A DNA stretch of 64,000 bases, from contig JAZBQD010000021.1 in assembly GCA_036583965.1 (NCBI GenBank), positions 18,731,766 through 18,795,765 on the forward strand, written 5' to 3'. Positions 36,701 through 48,048 of this stretch are shown here, in pieces. The number at the start of each line of letters is the position of its first letter. Positions within the stretch are counted from its first letter, which is position 1. The position numbers and the translations under genes were made by a program. This stretch comes from Prunella strophiata (Eukaryota > Chordata > Aves > Passeriformes > Prunellidae). The notes beneath the pieces were generated by a model. That model made no database searches, was not told the DNA's origin, and saw only the letters and a program-made list of their open reading frames with translations.

Positions 36701-39700
36701 TTTTCAGGTGGAAGAACTGGGTCTGTAAACATGAATCTGGTAGTTCCTCTATTATGGATTTGGGCTTTTCCCCCTGCCCAGTGTCAGAAACTTCCTCAGC
36801 TTCCCAAATAGTTTCAGGAAAGCCTGGAGTGAATTGTTTTACTGGAGGTTCCTGCTGGGAAAACTTTGTCATTGGATTTTCATTTCTAAAATCATCCAGT
36901 TAGGGAGCAGACCCAATCCTGCATGGGATGAGTACAGCAGGAATGCTGAAATGAGGAATTGTGCACCCACATCTTGCAGAAATTGAGGAATTTTAAGAGA
37001 ATTCCCCCCAGGGAATCAAAAGTTGTTTGTTAAAATTTGCCAACCAGCTAAAATAGTTAAATTTCTTTAGGTAATGTATCTATAACAAACAAATTCTAGC
37101 CAGGACTATTTTTATTCCAGTAGTGGGAGAACATTTTACCCTGCCTGTGGTTGAGGATTTGAGGTTATAAATAAATAAATAACAGCTCTGTCTGTCCCAG
37201 TGCATTTTTTCCATTGAATTATTTTTGAATTGTAATTTTTTTTTAGGATATTATTGAATGTAATTGTGTTGAAGGCCTACCCCTTGTGCTCCATCCATCT
37301 TGCCAACATATTTTTGATCAGTTTGTCTGCCTTGGTGTCAGACTTCTCAGTAAGTGGCTTTGCTGACACTTTTTTATTTCTTTTTTTGTGCCTGTAGCAG
37401 AAACTGAATTTTCTGCAGCTTTCACTGAGAATGGAGCACAGATTATTTGAGTGTTGATTTAACACCTTTTGTTTGGAGCTTTGTGGATTAAATAGGAATA
37501 TTGGAGAAGACCAGGGATAATCATCACTTTTCTGTCTTTTTGGGACCAGAACAAAGTGTGGTGTCTATATGAAGCAGAAATTACCATTTTTCCCCAGGGA
37601 AATGAGTGTCATTTATTTTGTTTGTGCCTGTGGTGGTACCTGGATGTTCAGCTCTTGCACAGAGGGGTTTGGAGGTGGGAGGTCTGTTTAATCACCAGGC
37701 TGTGAAAAAGGCAGCATTTGATAGGGGCTAGTTTAAGTGTTTGTCCTTTGGATTTTCCTGGCTGCTTCTCCATCATTTTCTCTCCATCCTTTTCTCCTTC
37801 AAATCCTGGCTTTGCTGGTGCATTCCTGTTCCTCAGAGCAAAACTAAATGAACCAAGAGGCTGTGAGTAAATAAATCATCCACTTCTAAACACGGGGTTT
37901 TGTCAACACAGAGTAGCTTAACTTCATTGTGAAGACCTGTGAGGTGGAAAATGCATTGTAAAGAAAAGCTGATCCTTGGGGAGCAGGGCTGGATCAGGCC
38001 AGGACAACGTGTTAGGAATTTGAAATCCAGGTGTTTGCAAATATGGGATTACAGCTGAGGGTTGTTGTAAGGATGTGCTGCCAGTAAAGCACACTCAGCT
38101 CCAGAGGGAAGGAGGTGCTCACCCAGCAAACAAATCCATGGCTGCATTTCCATGCTGCATTTTCCTGGAGTGCTCTTGTGTGCTCTGAGCTGTTTAAAGA
38201 CTTTCAAGGAAGTGGAAGAGCCACAATATCATCAACACCAAAGAATCATTATCAAGATTTCACTCCAGAAACACTTCTAAATCCCCAGTGCTGAGGGATG
38301 TTTGTGGAACTTTTGTGCCTCTGAGGTCAGAGTTTTGGGACATTAATTTGAGTTACTGGAGGGCAGCAAGAGCTGCTGAGAGCTGAGCACTCTGGAAAAC
38401 TTTATTTGGATGCCAGTGGAGAATTATTTGGCTTCATCTGTCTTGAAATCCAACCCATTGTTTCTGGGAACTCTAAATTCATGAAGCTACTTGCTTTCTC
38501 ATTTCATATTTTCTATGGGTTACTGTGATCTTTATCTGGGACATTGGCTATTATATTTGTCCCAATTATCAAGTTATTTGTGCTGTGCTTATTTTAAATT
38601 GAAACTGTACAGACAAATTAAAATATTTGGGTTCATGAAGAGGGAAAGGAGAGTAGTTGGTGGAAAAATCACTATATTTTAGCAAGCATTTCCTTTCTGG
38701 ATTTGAAATCTTTTCTTTTGCTGAGAATTTTCTAGCAGTAGGAAAAGAATTTTCCTGAAATTAAATGAAATTAACTGGGGGGGGAATCCCAGTGGCAGAG
38801 ATGGAAACCCTCTGACAGTGAACAGCTTTTGGGTGTGTGATAGAACATTTGGAAAGGAAAGCTCAAAAAATGCACCCATCCAAGCTGGGAAATGCTTCAG
38901 CAGAAGGAAATTGCAGCCAGTACAGGCAAGGCTTTGTTTTGATGTGTTTTTTGGGATGGTGGGGGCAGGTGTGGTCACATAGCACCTTTGCAAAGCAGAG
39001 CCCCCAGAATGCAGGGATGGATTCCCAGTGTGGGCTGCAGAAGTTCCTCCTGAGGGACACCAGCAGGCTCCACAGGCTGCCAGCTCCCAGAAATGTGTCC
39101 TTGGATTGTGTGCACATATTTGGACATTTTGTGCAATGAGTGATAAAATGTTCAGCTGTGCTGGCCTTGCTGTCCTGGCCTTGTCTGTGCCACAAACCCC
39201 TGTTTGCTCAGAGCTCCTAGAAGTGAGGACACAGCATGAAAAGAGGACACAGCACAAAAAATTAGGTTTGTCCCAAGGGGGTTTTGAACAATTTGGGGTC
39301 AGAGCCCTCTGAGGATGGGCAGAGATGAGCCTTGCAAGCACTTTTGCCCACCTGTTTGGAAGGGCTGGTGGATCTGCAGCACTGGAGATGTTTGGTGCTG
39401 TTTGCAGCCTGCCAGGGCAGCTGCATCAATCTCCATCTTAAAATCATGGAATGGGTTGGGTTGGAAGGGGTTTGAAAGAGAATCTTATCCCAAGCCCCTG
39501 CACACCTTCCACTGTCCCAGGGTGCTTCCCAGCCTGGCCTTGGACTCTTCCAGATGTCCCCAAGGGATGTGGCAGCCACAGCTTCTCTTGGCACTTGTGC
39601 CAGGGCCTGCTCACCCTCACAGAGGAACAATTCCTTCTCTGTATCTAAACTAAATTTTCTCCTTTTCCATTTTGAGGCCTGTCACTGATGAACAGTTCCT

Positions 39701-42700
39701 CTCCAGCTTCCTTGTAGCCCATTCAGATCCTGGAAGGTGCTGGGATGTCTCCAGGCTGAACAGCTCCAGCTTTCTCAGCCTGGGAAAGAGGACACAGGGG
39801 CCATGTCCCAGTCCTCCTACCAACTTCATGGCCTCCTCTGGACTTGATCCCACATTCCATGTTTTTCTTTCTGCTGCTGGGGACACCAGAGCTGAGCACA
39901 GGATTCCAGGTGGGGGCTCACAAGATCCAGGTGTTGCTGTGTCAGTGAGATGAGGAGCTGTGGGAAGCAGAGTGAAATAGCAGGATAAGGACAGCATGCC
40001 ATGCCATGCCATGCCATGCCAGTGTGCCTCACTCCAGGACTGCAGTGCTTCCAGGGAAATCTCAGTGCTGTTTGCCTGGGCCTGGGCTGGCTCAGGGGTC
40101 AGCATTGCTCACTCTGACACAGGACAAACACGTCCTTCATTCTCCACAGCAAAACAGTGGAAGTGGCTCAGATCAGAGGGTGAGGAGAGCCCTGGTGTCC
40201 AGCAGGGATGCTGCAGGAGTCCATCTGCCACCACGTTTGGGATCAAAACAGGTGTCATAGCCATGGTTCTGTGGGTTAAGTGCTGGGAGATTTGTGTTGG
40301 CACTCAGCATCCAGGACTATTTTCCTCAGGTTTCTATCAGAAAGGGGCCATGTTTCCCTCCTCAGCTCCTTTCCCAGCAACTGTGTGACAGAAGAATTTA
40401 TCCAGCCTGCTGTCCTCTTTCCCCAAGGCTCTCCCAGCCATGGCAGGGATTATTAAATGATTAATTGCCTTTGGTGGAGTTATTTTTAACCCAAATCACT
40501 TCAGAGTTTATGGCACAGACCCATGAACATTTCTGTTGGCCAACCCCAGAGGGCTGAAGTGTGGAATTGGTCTGGGAACTGGTGGTCAAGGGATGAGAGG
40601 GAACTTCTTCAGCTTTGTTTTCACTAGCAAAGCTGAATCCCAACACTCAATCCAAAGATTCAAAACATCAATAAATGGGTTTGAAGGGATGGGGGAAGCT
40701 TCCACTGCTGGGTTTGCCCATGTTCACATAGCTGGATCAACCAGACTTGGGCTGGAGTTCTGGCTTAGCCTAAAGCAATAAGTGGGGACAGGAATAGGGA
40801 TAAGCCAGGCTAGGGAGGATTGACCAGCCAGCACAGCACCCAGAAGTGTGCAGCTTGTTTGAAAGAGAGGAGGAATATCTTTGGCCTCTCTCCACATGGA
40901 AATAAATCCTTGCAATCCTCCCCAGCTCACAGGACAAAAGGAACTTTTTGCATGATTGTAATTAGCAACACATTGTGCTATCACAGGGTTCTTTTGTTTG
41001 CTCTTTTGCAACAGAGCAGAACAAGCGTTTTCCTCTCCTCTGCCACCCACTGCCCCCTTTGCCCTTTTAGTTCTCACCCCCAAAACCCCAAAAACCCAAT
41101 GGATTTGTTTGCTGAATTGAAACCCCAAATAGAGTTTCTGCCTTTCTGTGGCATAAAAGTGGGAAAAAACAGAGAAGGGTTTAGAAGGTTTGACCCAACT
41201 GAAATGTTCTTCTAGACCCCAGAGAAAAAACCCTTAAGGTAAATCCTCTGTGCTTTGTGTGACAGGAGGGTGTCAGCTGACAGTGTCAGAACTTGTCTAA
41301 TGTTTTTTAACAATCTTTGCTAATACAAAAAAAACAAAAGTCTTAAATCAGCTGCCTTTGTTGCTTTGGTGAAGGTCTGTTGCTGTTGTGTCTGCACAGG
41401 CTGGATTTTGAGGGAATGACAGAATCACTTCATGGTGGTGTTTGATCCTGACTTTAAAGAAAATAGTTCACAGCCCTTACAAAAATCCCAGAATCATTGA
41501 GGTTGGAAAACACCTCCAAAATCATCAAGTCCAACCTGTGACTGATGCCAGACCAGACAGCTGAGTCCTATGTCCTGTCTTTCCATAAACACCTCCAGGG
41601 ATGAGGACTCCACCACCTCCCTGGGCAGTAATTCCAATCCCCCTTTCTGTGCAGAAATTCCTCCTAAAACATAAATGCTGTTGTCACTGCATCTTCCTGA
41701 GGTTGCCAGGAGCCTGAAACAGTAGCTCCAAGAGCTGCAGTCTGATGCCAAAATCTGCTTAGTGAGAGGAGATGCCTGGTGGAAGTCCCTTAGAGATTGT
41801 GCTGTTCCCTGGATTATCTAAATCCTACCCTTGGATTATCCTTGGAAGCCTGGGAATTCCAGGGTTTGTCCTCTCAGTGCCCATCTCTGATTGCCCCAAT
41901 CTCCAAAGCTCTGAGGGTTTGCCCTTGGTAGCATTTCCCTTTCTAACCAAACACCCAACCCATGCCTTGGCAACTGAGTTTAATTTCAGGATGAAAGGAA
42001 CTGTTCTTGGGTTGTGCTTTGGGGCCAGGAGTGATTGGTTGCCTGAGAACAGAGAAATGTTTTTCCTGTTTGGTTTAATTAGCATAGAGCTTACATTTCA
42101 CATAAAAATTTGACAGAGGACAACAAATGTTCTTAATTGTTGGCCAGGACAAACAAAGTGAGATCCTTCAGCCCTTGGTTTGATGTTGTATCACTCAGGG
42201 AAGGGGAGTTTGCTGTCAAACACAGCACTTGGAATTCTTGGCTGAGAAAAACAAATCAACTCCAGAATCCACAGAGTAATAACTCTGTAAAATCTGGAAA
42301 TGCTCTGCACCTTTCTGAGTGTGGAGGCTCCTGGAGCAAGTCCCCAGAGCAAGTCCTTGCTGTTTGATGTTGTGTTAGCAGAACTAGCACAGGCTTTATG
42401 GAAATCATGTTTTTATTTAGTTCGAGCTTGAAATAAAACCTGCTTGTTTGCTCTTCAGAAGATGAGCCCTGGAAGCATTAAGAGAATTCTGTTGAGTGAC
42501 TTTCCTGTCACCTCATCCTGACTTTGCCCCCACCCTGACTTGGCTTTTCCTCGAGTCACTTCAGAGCAGGGCTCCTGTCCCCAGGGAGCTGAGCTTGATG
42601 TTGTGCAGATCCAGGCTGGCTGTGACTGTAACTGTAGGAGCAGGAATTCAGAGGCTCTGGGCTGGGTGAGGTCTGAGCTGGGAGCTCTGCAGGCATGTGC

Positions 42701-45700
42701 TGCCTGGGATGTACTGGTGCTGCTCCACTCCAGCCTGCTGAGGGTGGTGGCCCTCTCACATTGTGGGCTACTAGCCTGGGTCTCTGCTAGCTCAGGCACG
42801 CTCCCCAGGCTCTGTTTATGCTCCCTACATTCGCATTGGATCTGGGGTGTGTGATGTGATGTTGGACATTGTCCAGCAGCCAAGCAGGAATTCCTCCTCC
42901 TGCCAAGCACAGCGTGCAAGCCAAGAGCCTCGACCACATTAGCTTGGGAACAACTGCATTTCCTGCCAGTGTCTGAGTGCAGCCTGGTGCCATCATGCCT
43001 CACATGGATGGGGTTCAGCTGGAGAGGAAGAGCCCGTCCGAAAAGCTCTTTGGGAGCAGGGCATGGATGGATGGATGGAAGGAAATAAGGGGCTCACAGT
43101 GTGAGGCTCAGTGTCCGAGCGCTTCACTGCCCTGCTCAGCCCAGCGATCCATGTAGGATTCTGCCAGTCAGGGATTGTGTAGGATTCTGCCAGTCAGGGA
43201 TTGTGTAGGATTCTGCCAGTCAGGGATTGTGTAGGATTCTGCCAGTCAGGGATTGTGTAGGATTCTGCCAGTCAGGGATTGTGTAGGATTCTGCCAGGGC
43301 AGGGGATTGTGTAGGATTCTGCCAGGGCAGGGGATTGTGTAGGATTCTGCCAGTCAGGGATTGTGTAGGATTCTGCCAGTCAGGGATTGTGTAGGATTCT
43401 GCCAGTCAGGGATTGTGTAGGATTCTGCCAGTCAGGGATTGTGTAGGATTCTGCCAGTCAGGGATTGTGTAGGATTCTGCCAGGGCAGGGGATTGTGTAG
43501 GATTCTGTCAGGGCAGGGGATTGTGTAGGATTCTGCCAGGGCAGGGGATTGTGTAGGATTCTGCCAGTCAGGGATTGTGTAGGATTCTGCCAGGGCAGGG
43601 GATTGTGTAGGATTCTGCCAGTCAGGGATTGTGTAGGATTCTGCCAGTCAGGGATTGTGTAGGATTCTGCCAGTCAGGGATTGTGTAGGATTCTGCCAGT
43701 CAGGGATTGTGTAGGATTCTGCCAGTCAGGGATTGTGTAGGATTCTGCCAGGGCAGGGGATTGTGTAGGATTCTGCCAGTCAGGGATTGTGTAGGATTCT
43801 GCCAGTCAGGGATTGTGTAGGATTCTGCCAGTCAGGGATTGTGTAGGATTCTGCCAGTCAGGGATTGTGTAGGATTCTGCCAGTCAGGGATTGTGTAGGA
43901 TTCTGCCAGAGCAGGCAGGGATTGTGTAGGATTCTGCCAGTCAGGGATTGTGTAGGATTCTGCCAGAGCAGGCAGGGATTGTGTAGGATTCTGCCAGTCA
44001 GGGATTGTGTAGGATTCTGCCAGAGCAGGCAGGGATTGTGTAGGATTCTGCCAGTCAGGGATTGTGTAGGATTCTGCCAGTCAGGGATTGTGTAGGATTC
44101 TGCCAGGGCAGGGGATTGTGTAGGATTCTGCCAGTCAGGGATTGTGTAGGATTCTGTCAGGGCAGGGGATTGTGTAGGATTCTGCCAGAGCAGGCAGGGA
44201 TTGTGTAGGATTCTGCCAGGGCAGGGGATTGTGTAGGATTCTGCCAGGGCAGGGATTGGGATGGATTCTGCCAGGGCAGGGGATTGTGTAGGATTCTGCC
44301 AGTCAGGGATTGTGTAGGATTCTGTCAGGGCAGGGGATTGTGTAGGATTCTGCCAGTCAGGGATTGTGTAGGATTCTGCCAGGGCAGGGGATTGTGTAGG
44401 ATTCTGCCAGAGCAGGCAGGGATTGTGTAGGATTCTGCCAGGGCAGGGGATTGTGTAGGATTCTGTCAGGGCAGGGGATTGTGTAGGATTCTGCCAGAGC
44501 AGGCAGGGATTGTGTAGGATTCTGCCAGGGCAGGCAGGGATTGTGTAGGATTCTGCCAGTCAGGGATTGTGTAGGATTCTGCCAGGGCAGGGGATTGTGT
44601 AGGATTCTGTCAGGGCAGGGGATTGTGTAGGATTCTGCCAGAGCAGGCAGGGATTGTGTAGGATTCTGCCAGAGCAGGCAGGGATTGTGTAGGATTCTGC
44701 CAGGCAGGGATTGGGATGGATTCTGCCAGGGCAGGGGATTGTGTAGGATTCTGCCAGTCAGGGATTGTGTAGGATTCTGTCAGGGCAGGGGATTGTGTAG
44801 GATTCTGCCAGTCAGGGATTGTGTAGGATTCTGCCAGGGCAGGGGATTGTGTAGGATTCTGCCAGAGCAGGCAGGGATTGTGTAGGATTCTGCCAGGGCA
44901 GGGGATTGTGTAGGATTCTGCCAGAGCAGGCAGGGATTGTGTAGGATTCTGCCAGAGCAGGCAGGGATTGTGTAGGATTCTGCCAGGGCAGGGGATTGTG
45001 TAGGATTCTGCCAGTCAGGGATTGTGTAGGATTCTGCCAGGGCAGGGGATTGTGTAGGATTCTGCCAGGGCAGGGGATTGTGTAGGATTCTGCCAGGGCA
45101 GGCAGGGATTGTGTAGGATTCTGCCAGTCAGGGATTGTGTAGGATTCTGCCAGAGCAGGGATTGGGATGGATTCTGCCAGGGCAGGGGATTGTGTAGGAT
45201 TCTGCCAGTCAGGGATTGTGTAGGATTCTGTCAGGGCAGGGGATTGTGTAGGATTCTGTCAGGACAGGGATTGTGTAGGATTCTGCCAGTCAGGGATTGT
45301 GTAGGATTCTGCCAGAGCAGGGATTGGGATGGATTCTGCCAGGGCAGGGGATTGTGTAGGATTCTGCCAGTCAGGGATTGTGTAGGATTCTGCCAGGGCA
45401 GGGGATTGTGTAGGATTCTGCCAGGGCAGGGGATTGTGTAGGATTCTGCCAGGCAGGGATTGTGTAGGATTCTGCCAGGGCAGGGGATTGTGTAGGATTC
45501 TGCCAGGGCAGGGGATTGTGTAGGATTCTGCCAGTCAGGGATTGTGTAGGATTCTGCCAGTCAGGGATTGTGTAGGATTCTGCCAGGGCAGGGGATTGTG
45601 TAGGATTCTGCCAGGGCAGGGATTGTGATGGATTCTGCCAGAGCAGGGATTGTGTAGGATTCTGCCAGTCAGGGATTGTGTAGGATTCTGCCAGTCAGGG

Positions 45701-46622
45701 ATTGTGTAGGATTCTGCCAGGGCAGGGATTGGGATGGATTCTGCCAGGGCAGGAGCACAGGCCCTCAGTCAAAGCAAACACAGAGGGAGAATAGGGAGAA
45801 TGCAGATCTGAAAGCACTCAGATAAATAAATGTCAAATTGGAATAGTCCTGACTTTGGTTGGGATTTGCCTGCTGGATCCACGTTGTGCTGCTCACTTTC
45901 AAAAGCCACTAATGTTTGTTTTTGCCCTGCAGTGTGTATTTAGGGAGACTTCCCAATCAGAGCATCAATTAGGAACATTTGGAATGTTGGCAGCAGGATA
46001 ATAAGGTTCCTCTCTTTTTATGGCACAAACAAGCCCTGATGCTCATCATCTTTTTTCTGAAGGCAAGAAATCCTTTGTAGTAATTAAAATCCATCTTCCT
46101 CCTTTTAGGTCAGCTCTGAGATGCTGGGAAAAATCCCCATCCTAAAGACTCTCCGATGCAGGGAGAAGCAGGCTGGCAAGGATGTCACCCTCCAAGATGA
46201 ACACCCAGCCCTAGCAAACACCAACAGAGCAGCAATTTCAGACAAGAAGGTGATGGCTGCAAATCCCCAACCACGGGCTGCTCCAGCCTCAGCTCCAGTG
46301 GGACAGCCCCATGTGGAAAGTGATCCTGGAATCCCAAAGCCAGAGGGGTCTGACACAATCTCCACTGTGTATGTGGGGAACCTGCCTGGCAGCCTGAGAG
46401 TGAGTGAGCTGAAAAGTGCCCTGAGGGAGTTGCAGGGGGTTCCTGTTGCCTGAAGTGGCAGGGAGCACAGCACAGAGCTTTCCTGCACTACAGGGAGCAG
46501 GGAGCTGCACACAGAGCTGTGGCCTCCTTGCAAGGCCTGAGCCTTGGGGGCAATGCTCTGAGAGTGGAGATGGCCAAGAGCCAGAGGAACAAAGGGCAAG
46601 GAGAATCAGTAGTCACAAATGA
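30686..46622 (+). CDS. MTHFSD: MTHFSD gene span, eight or nine coding exons
   Basis: This is methenyltetrahydrofolate synthetase domain-containing protein. Exons placed from sequence are 30686-30796, 31583-31696, 31739-31852, 32832-32945, 34635-34725, 35506-35618, 35830-35955 and 46109-46622. All have AG acceptors and GT donors except one GC donor at 35956. With one of the two alternative exons the product is about 394 residues. The first 220 or so are a 5-formyltetrahydrofolate cyclo-ligase-like domain, and the end is an RRM. The family signature near the nucleotide/folate site is present as [11 protein letters not shown], degenerate compared with active cyclo-ligases. The human protein is described as RNA-binding and stress-granule associated; catalysis is unproven. 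Intron 7 is 10.2 kb and full of repeats. The last exon as assembled carries two single-base deletions. Confidence 0.93.
30840..31315. repeat. C-rich decamer minisatellite (CCCCCCAGTT)n in MTHFSD intron 1
   Basis: About 45 irregular units of CCCCCCAGTK/CCCCTCAGTG occur within 500 bp of the promoter. The minus strand has regularly spaced runs of five or six G. Proline-rich open frames here are repeat artefacts. Confidence 0.93.
31372..31470 (-). mobile_element. CR1 LINE fragment
   Basis: Degraded CR1 3' end: AATGGTTTGGAAGGGAATTT, CACCTTCCACGATCCC, and AAGCCCTGTCCGGCCTGGAT. Confidence 0.65.
31583..31696 (+). CDS. MTHFSD: MTHFSD coding exon 2a (first of two homologous 114-nt exons)
   Basis: The acceptor GCAAGCAG ends at 31582 and the donor GTAAGT starts at 31697. 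It encodes 38 residues in phase 0, from [15 protein letters not shown] to [18 protein letters not shown]. It is about 42% identical (16/38) to the next exon. The NPDAPQ motif resembles what I remember of bacterial and invertebrate members of the family, so this may be the older form. Only 42 nt separate it from exon 2b, so it is probably used instead of exon 2b rather than together with it. Confidence 0.85.
31739..31852 (+). CDS. MTHFSD: MTHFSD coding exon 2b (second of two homologous 114-nt exons)
   Basis: The acceptor GTGCCAG ends at 31738 and the donor GTAAAG starts at 31853. It encodes 38 residues in phase 0, from [15 protein letters not shown] to [19 protein letters not shown]. This is the version that matches the human protein as I recall it ([16 protein letters not shown]). 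Its length and phase equal those of exon 2a, so either exon joins exon 1 to the exon at 32832 without changing frame or length. Confidence 0.92.
31889..32560 (-). repeat. CR1 3' end with a four-copy tandem repeat across its insertion junction
   Basis: Four units of about 118-145 bp start near 31889, 32036, 32166 and 32283. Each combines flanking sequence (TGGGCAGCTCGAGTCAATAG) with the CR1 tail (TCATGGAATGGTTTAAGG, AAGGATAATTTAGTTCCAA). The last unit continues into a normal CR1 3' end to about 32560. Confidence 0.85.
32832..32945 (+). CDS. MTHFSD: MTHFSD coding exon 3
   Basis: The acceptor CCCCAG ends at 32831 and the donor GTGGGA starts at 32946. It encodes 38 residues in phase 0, with the family core [18 protein letters not shown], the turn [12 protein letters not shown] and ending [14 protein letters not shown] is the conserved substrate/ATP-side segment of the cyclo-ligase-like domain. 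A third exon of exactly 114 nt in a row is notable. Confidence 0.93.
32946..34634. other. MTHFSD intron 4, no other feature seen
   Basis: Unique AT-rich intron sequence of 1689 bp, with an A-run at about 34325. No additional exon is recognised between SQ (32945) and GVRDYSVP (34635). Confidence 0.55.
34635..34725 (+). CDS. MTHFSD: MTHFSD coding exon 4
   Basis: The acceptor CCTGCAG ends at 34634 and the donor GTAAGG starts at 34726. 91 nt encode [19 protein letters not shown] and [11 protein letters not shown], leaving one base (phase 1). This segment holds the conserved VDLV.VGSVAVS strand of the family. Confidence 0.94.
35506..35618 (+). CDS. MTHFSD: MTHFSD coding exon 5
   Basis: The acceptor TGCTTTAG ends at 35505 and the donor GTGAGT starts at 35619. 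113 nt encode [18 protein letters not shown] and VSMGAV, then a segment ending in [19 protein letters not shown] is the MTHFSD form of the glycine-rich G.G.GYYD signature of 5-formyltetrahydrofolate cyclo-ligases. The YYD tyrosine/aspartate pattern is altered, so classical activity is doubtful. Confidence 0.95.
35830..35955 (+). CDS. MTHFSD: MTHFSD coding exon 6, with GC splice donor
   Basis: The acceptor CTTGTAG ends at 35829. 42 codons run from [20 protein letters not shown] through the TPTR motif to [11 protein letters not shown]. The exon ends CAAG and the intron begins GCAAGT (35956), a canonical GC-AG donor. No GT donor is available in frame close by. The protein resumes with [12 protein letters not shown] at 46109. 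Confidence 0.92.
35950..36285 (+). repeat. 56-bp tandem repeat containing the splice donor, six copies
   Basis: Units start at 35950, 36006, 36062, 36118, 36174 and 36230. Each begins CACAAGGCAAGTTCA, which is the last six bases of the exon plus the GC donor. The units are over 90% identical. The array therefore offers six equivalent donors in a row. Confidence 0.96.
36485..36600 (+). mobile_element. CR1 LINE fragment
   Basis: Contains GTGTCCCAGGCCAGGCTGGG and GGGAGGTGTCCCAGGGGATG, diverged forms of the CR1 3' end. Confidence 0.65.
39435..39945 (-). mobile_element. CR1 LINE 3'-end copy, about 510 bp
   Basis: Begins with TCATGGAATGGGTTGGGTTG and continues through CCAGCCTGGCCTTGGACTCT, then CAGGCTGAACAGCTCCAGCT and GAGCTGAGCACAGGATTCCA, in CR1 order on the minus strand. 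No intact ORF2 is present. Confidence 0.85.
41478..41760 (-). mobile_element. CR1 LINE 3'-end fragment
   Basis: Mirror of 27240-27525: CAGAATCATTGAGGTTGGAA, AAATCATCAAGTCCAACC, and CACCACCTCCCTGGGCAG. Confidence 0.78.
43151..45750. repeat. 26-29-bp minisatellite in MTHFSD intron 7, about 98 units
   Basis: The unit is TGTAGGATTCTGCCAG plus one of three linkers: TCAGGGATTG (26 bp), GGCAGGGGATTG (about 28 bp) or AGCAGGCAGGGATTG (about 31 bp). Rare TCTGTCAG and GATTGGGATGGATTC variants occur. The linkers are not random: the 26-bp type dominates 43160-43900 and the others are mixed after that. The other arm holds only about 0.5 kb of this array. Confidence 0.97.
46109..46622 (+). CDS. MTHFSD: MTHFSD last coding exon (linker and RRM), two single-base deletions
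   Basis: The acceptor CCTTTTAG ends at 46108. The frame opens [16 protein letters not shown] and is collinear with exons 30686-35955. The linker and RNP2 (VYVGNL) are intact. A missing T near 46451 then turns the frame to a stop (ELQGVPVA then TGA). A missing A near 46604 lies before the expected stop at 46620-46622. The copy at 24267-24782 has both bases and reads through the whole RRM. The deletions are probably sequence errors. If real, they would truncate the RRM after its first strand and helix. Confidence 0.9.
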
Positions 46623-46747
46623 GTATGGAGGAGAAAAGAACCAAAAAAGAAGTGTTTTCATTGTTTTGTGAGAAGCCAACATGAAGTTTTAAGGTTTTTT
46701 GTAACCCTCAGGTTTAACAAACCAATTTCTGCACAAACTTTCCTCAC

Positions 46748-46748
<1 letters not shown>

Positions 46749-46783
<35 letters not shown>

Positions 46784-47143
46784 TAATAATAATAATAATA
46801 ATAATATAATAATAATAATAATAATATAATAATAATAATAATAATAATATAATAATAATAATATAATAATAATAATAATAATAATATAATAATAATAATA
46901 TAATAATAATAATATAATAATAATAATATAATAATAATAATAATATAATAATAATAATAATATAATAATAATAATAATAATAATAATATAATAATAATAA
47001 TAATAATAATATAATAATAATAATATAATAATAATAATATAATAATAATAATAATATAATAATAATAATATAATAATAATAATAATAATAATATAATAAT
47101 AATAATATAATAATAATAATAATATAATAATAATAATAATAAT
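46749..47143. repeat. Interrupted (TAA)n array 1
   Basis: Blocks of three to eight TAA units are repeatedly broken by a TA dinucleotide. It replaces about 300 bp of unique sequence that is present at 23835-24140 in the other arm. Confidence 0.95.
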
Positions 47144-47487
47144 TTATAAAAATAGCCAGGGAGAAAAGAGATGATCTTTTGTGCCTTGAAGAGTGGCTGT
47201 GGAAGCACTGGCTTAGTTCTAGCTCTAGTAAGAGCTGGTAACATCAGGTGGGAAAGATGGGAACCCTTTTCTCTCATCTTTTGCTAAATCAACCCTTGGT
47301 CAACCTTATATTACTTCTTTCAGAGGAAAGCAAATCCCAGTTTCTCTGCTTTTCCCCAAAACTGCTTTTCTGATGCATCAGATAGTTATAAAATGATAAT
47401 TTTATAATGTAGCTATATAATTTTATAATTCAGCTGCTTTTCCTGATTGTTTATTCTAATGGGGATGTGATTCCTTTGCCTCTGTGA

Positions 47488-47505
47488 AATAATATAATAA
47501 TAATA

Positions 47506-47543
<38 letters not shown>

Positions 47544-47605
47544 TAATAATAATAATAATATAATAATAATAATAATATAATAATAATAATATAATAATAA
47601 TAATA

Positions 47606-47646
<41 letters not shown>

Positions 47647-47997
47647 TAATAATAATAATAATATAATAATAATAATATAATAATAATAATAATAATATAA
47701 TAATAATAATATAATAATAATAATATAATAATAATAATAATAATAATATAATAATAATAATATAATAATAATAATAATATAATAATAATAATAATATAAT
47801 AATAATAATATAATAATAATAATAATAATATAATAATAATAATATAATAATAATAATATAATAATAATAATATAATAATAATAATATAATAATAATAATA
47901 ATATAATAATAATAATATAATAATAATAATATAATAATAATAATAATAATAATATAATAATAATAATAATATAATAATAATAATATAATAATAATAA

Positions 47998-48047
<50 letters not shown>

Positions 48048-48048
48048 T
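47488..48048. repeat. Interrupted (TAA)n array 2
   Basis: Same pattern as array 1, ending in about 17 pure units. It corresponds to the 97-bp (ATT)n at 23385-23481 in the other arm. Confidence 0.95.

Larger units (their letters stand above)
36286..40399. other. MTHFSD intron 7 interior, unique part
   Basis: No exon is recognised. It holds two CR1 fragments and a short (CATGC)n run at about 39997-40020. This part is not present in the inverted arm. Confidence 0.55.

Noticed and set aside
43151..45441. Open frames of repeated [14 protein letters not shown] peptide
   Set aside because: Pure consequence of the 26-bp minisatellite having few stops. No start context, splice sites or conservation of frame between arms.
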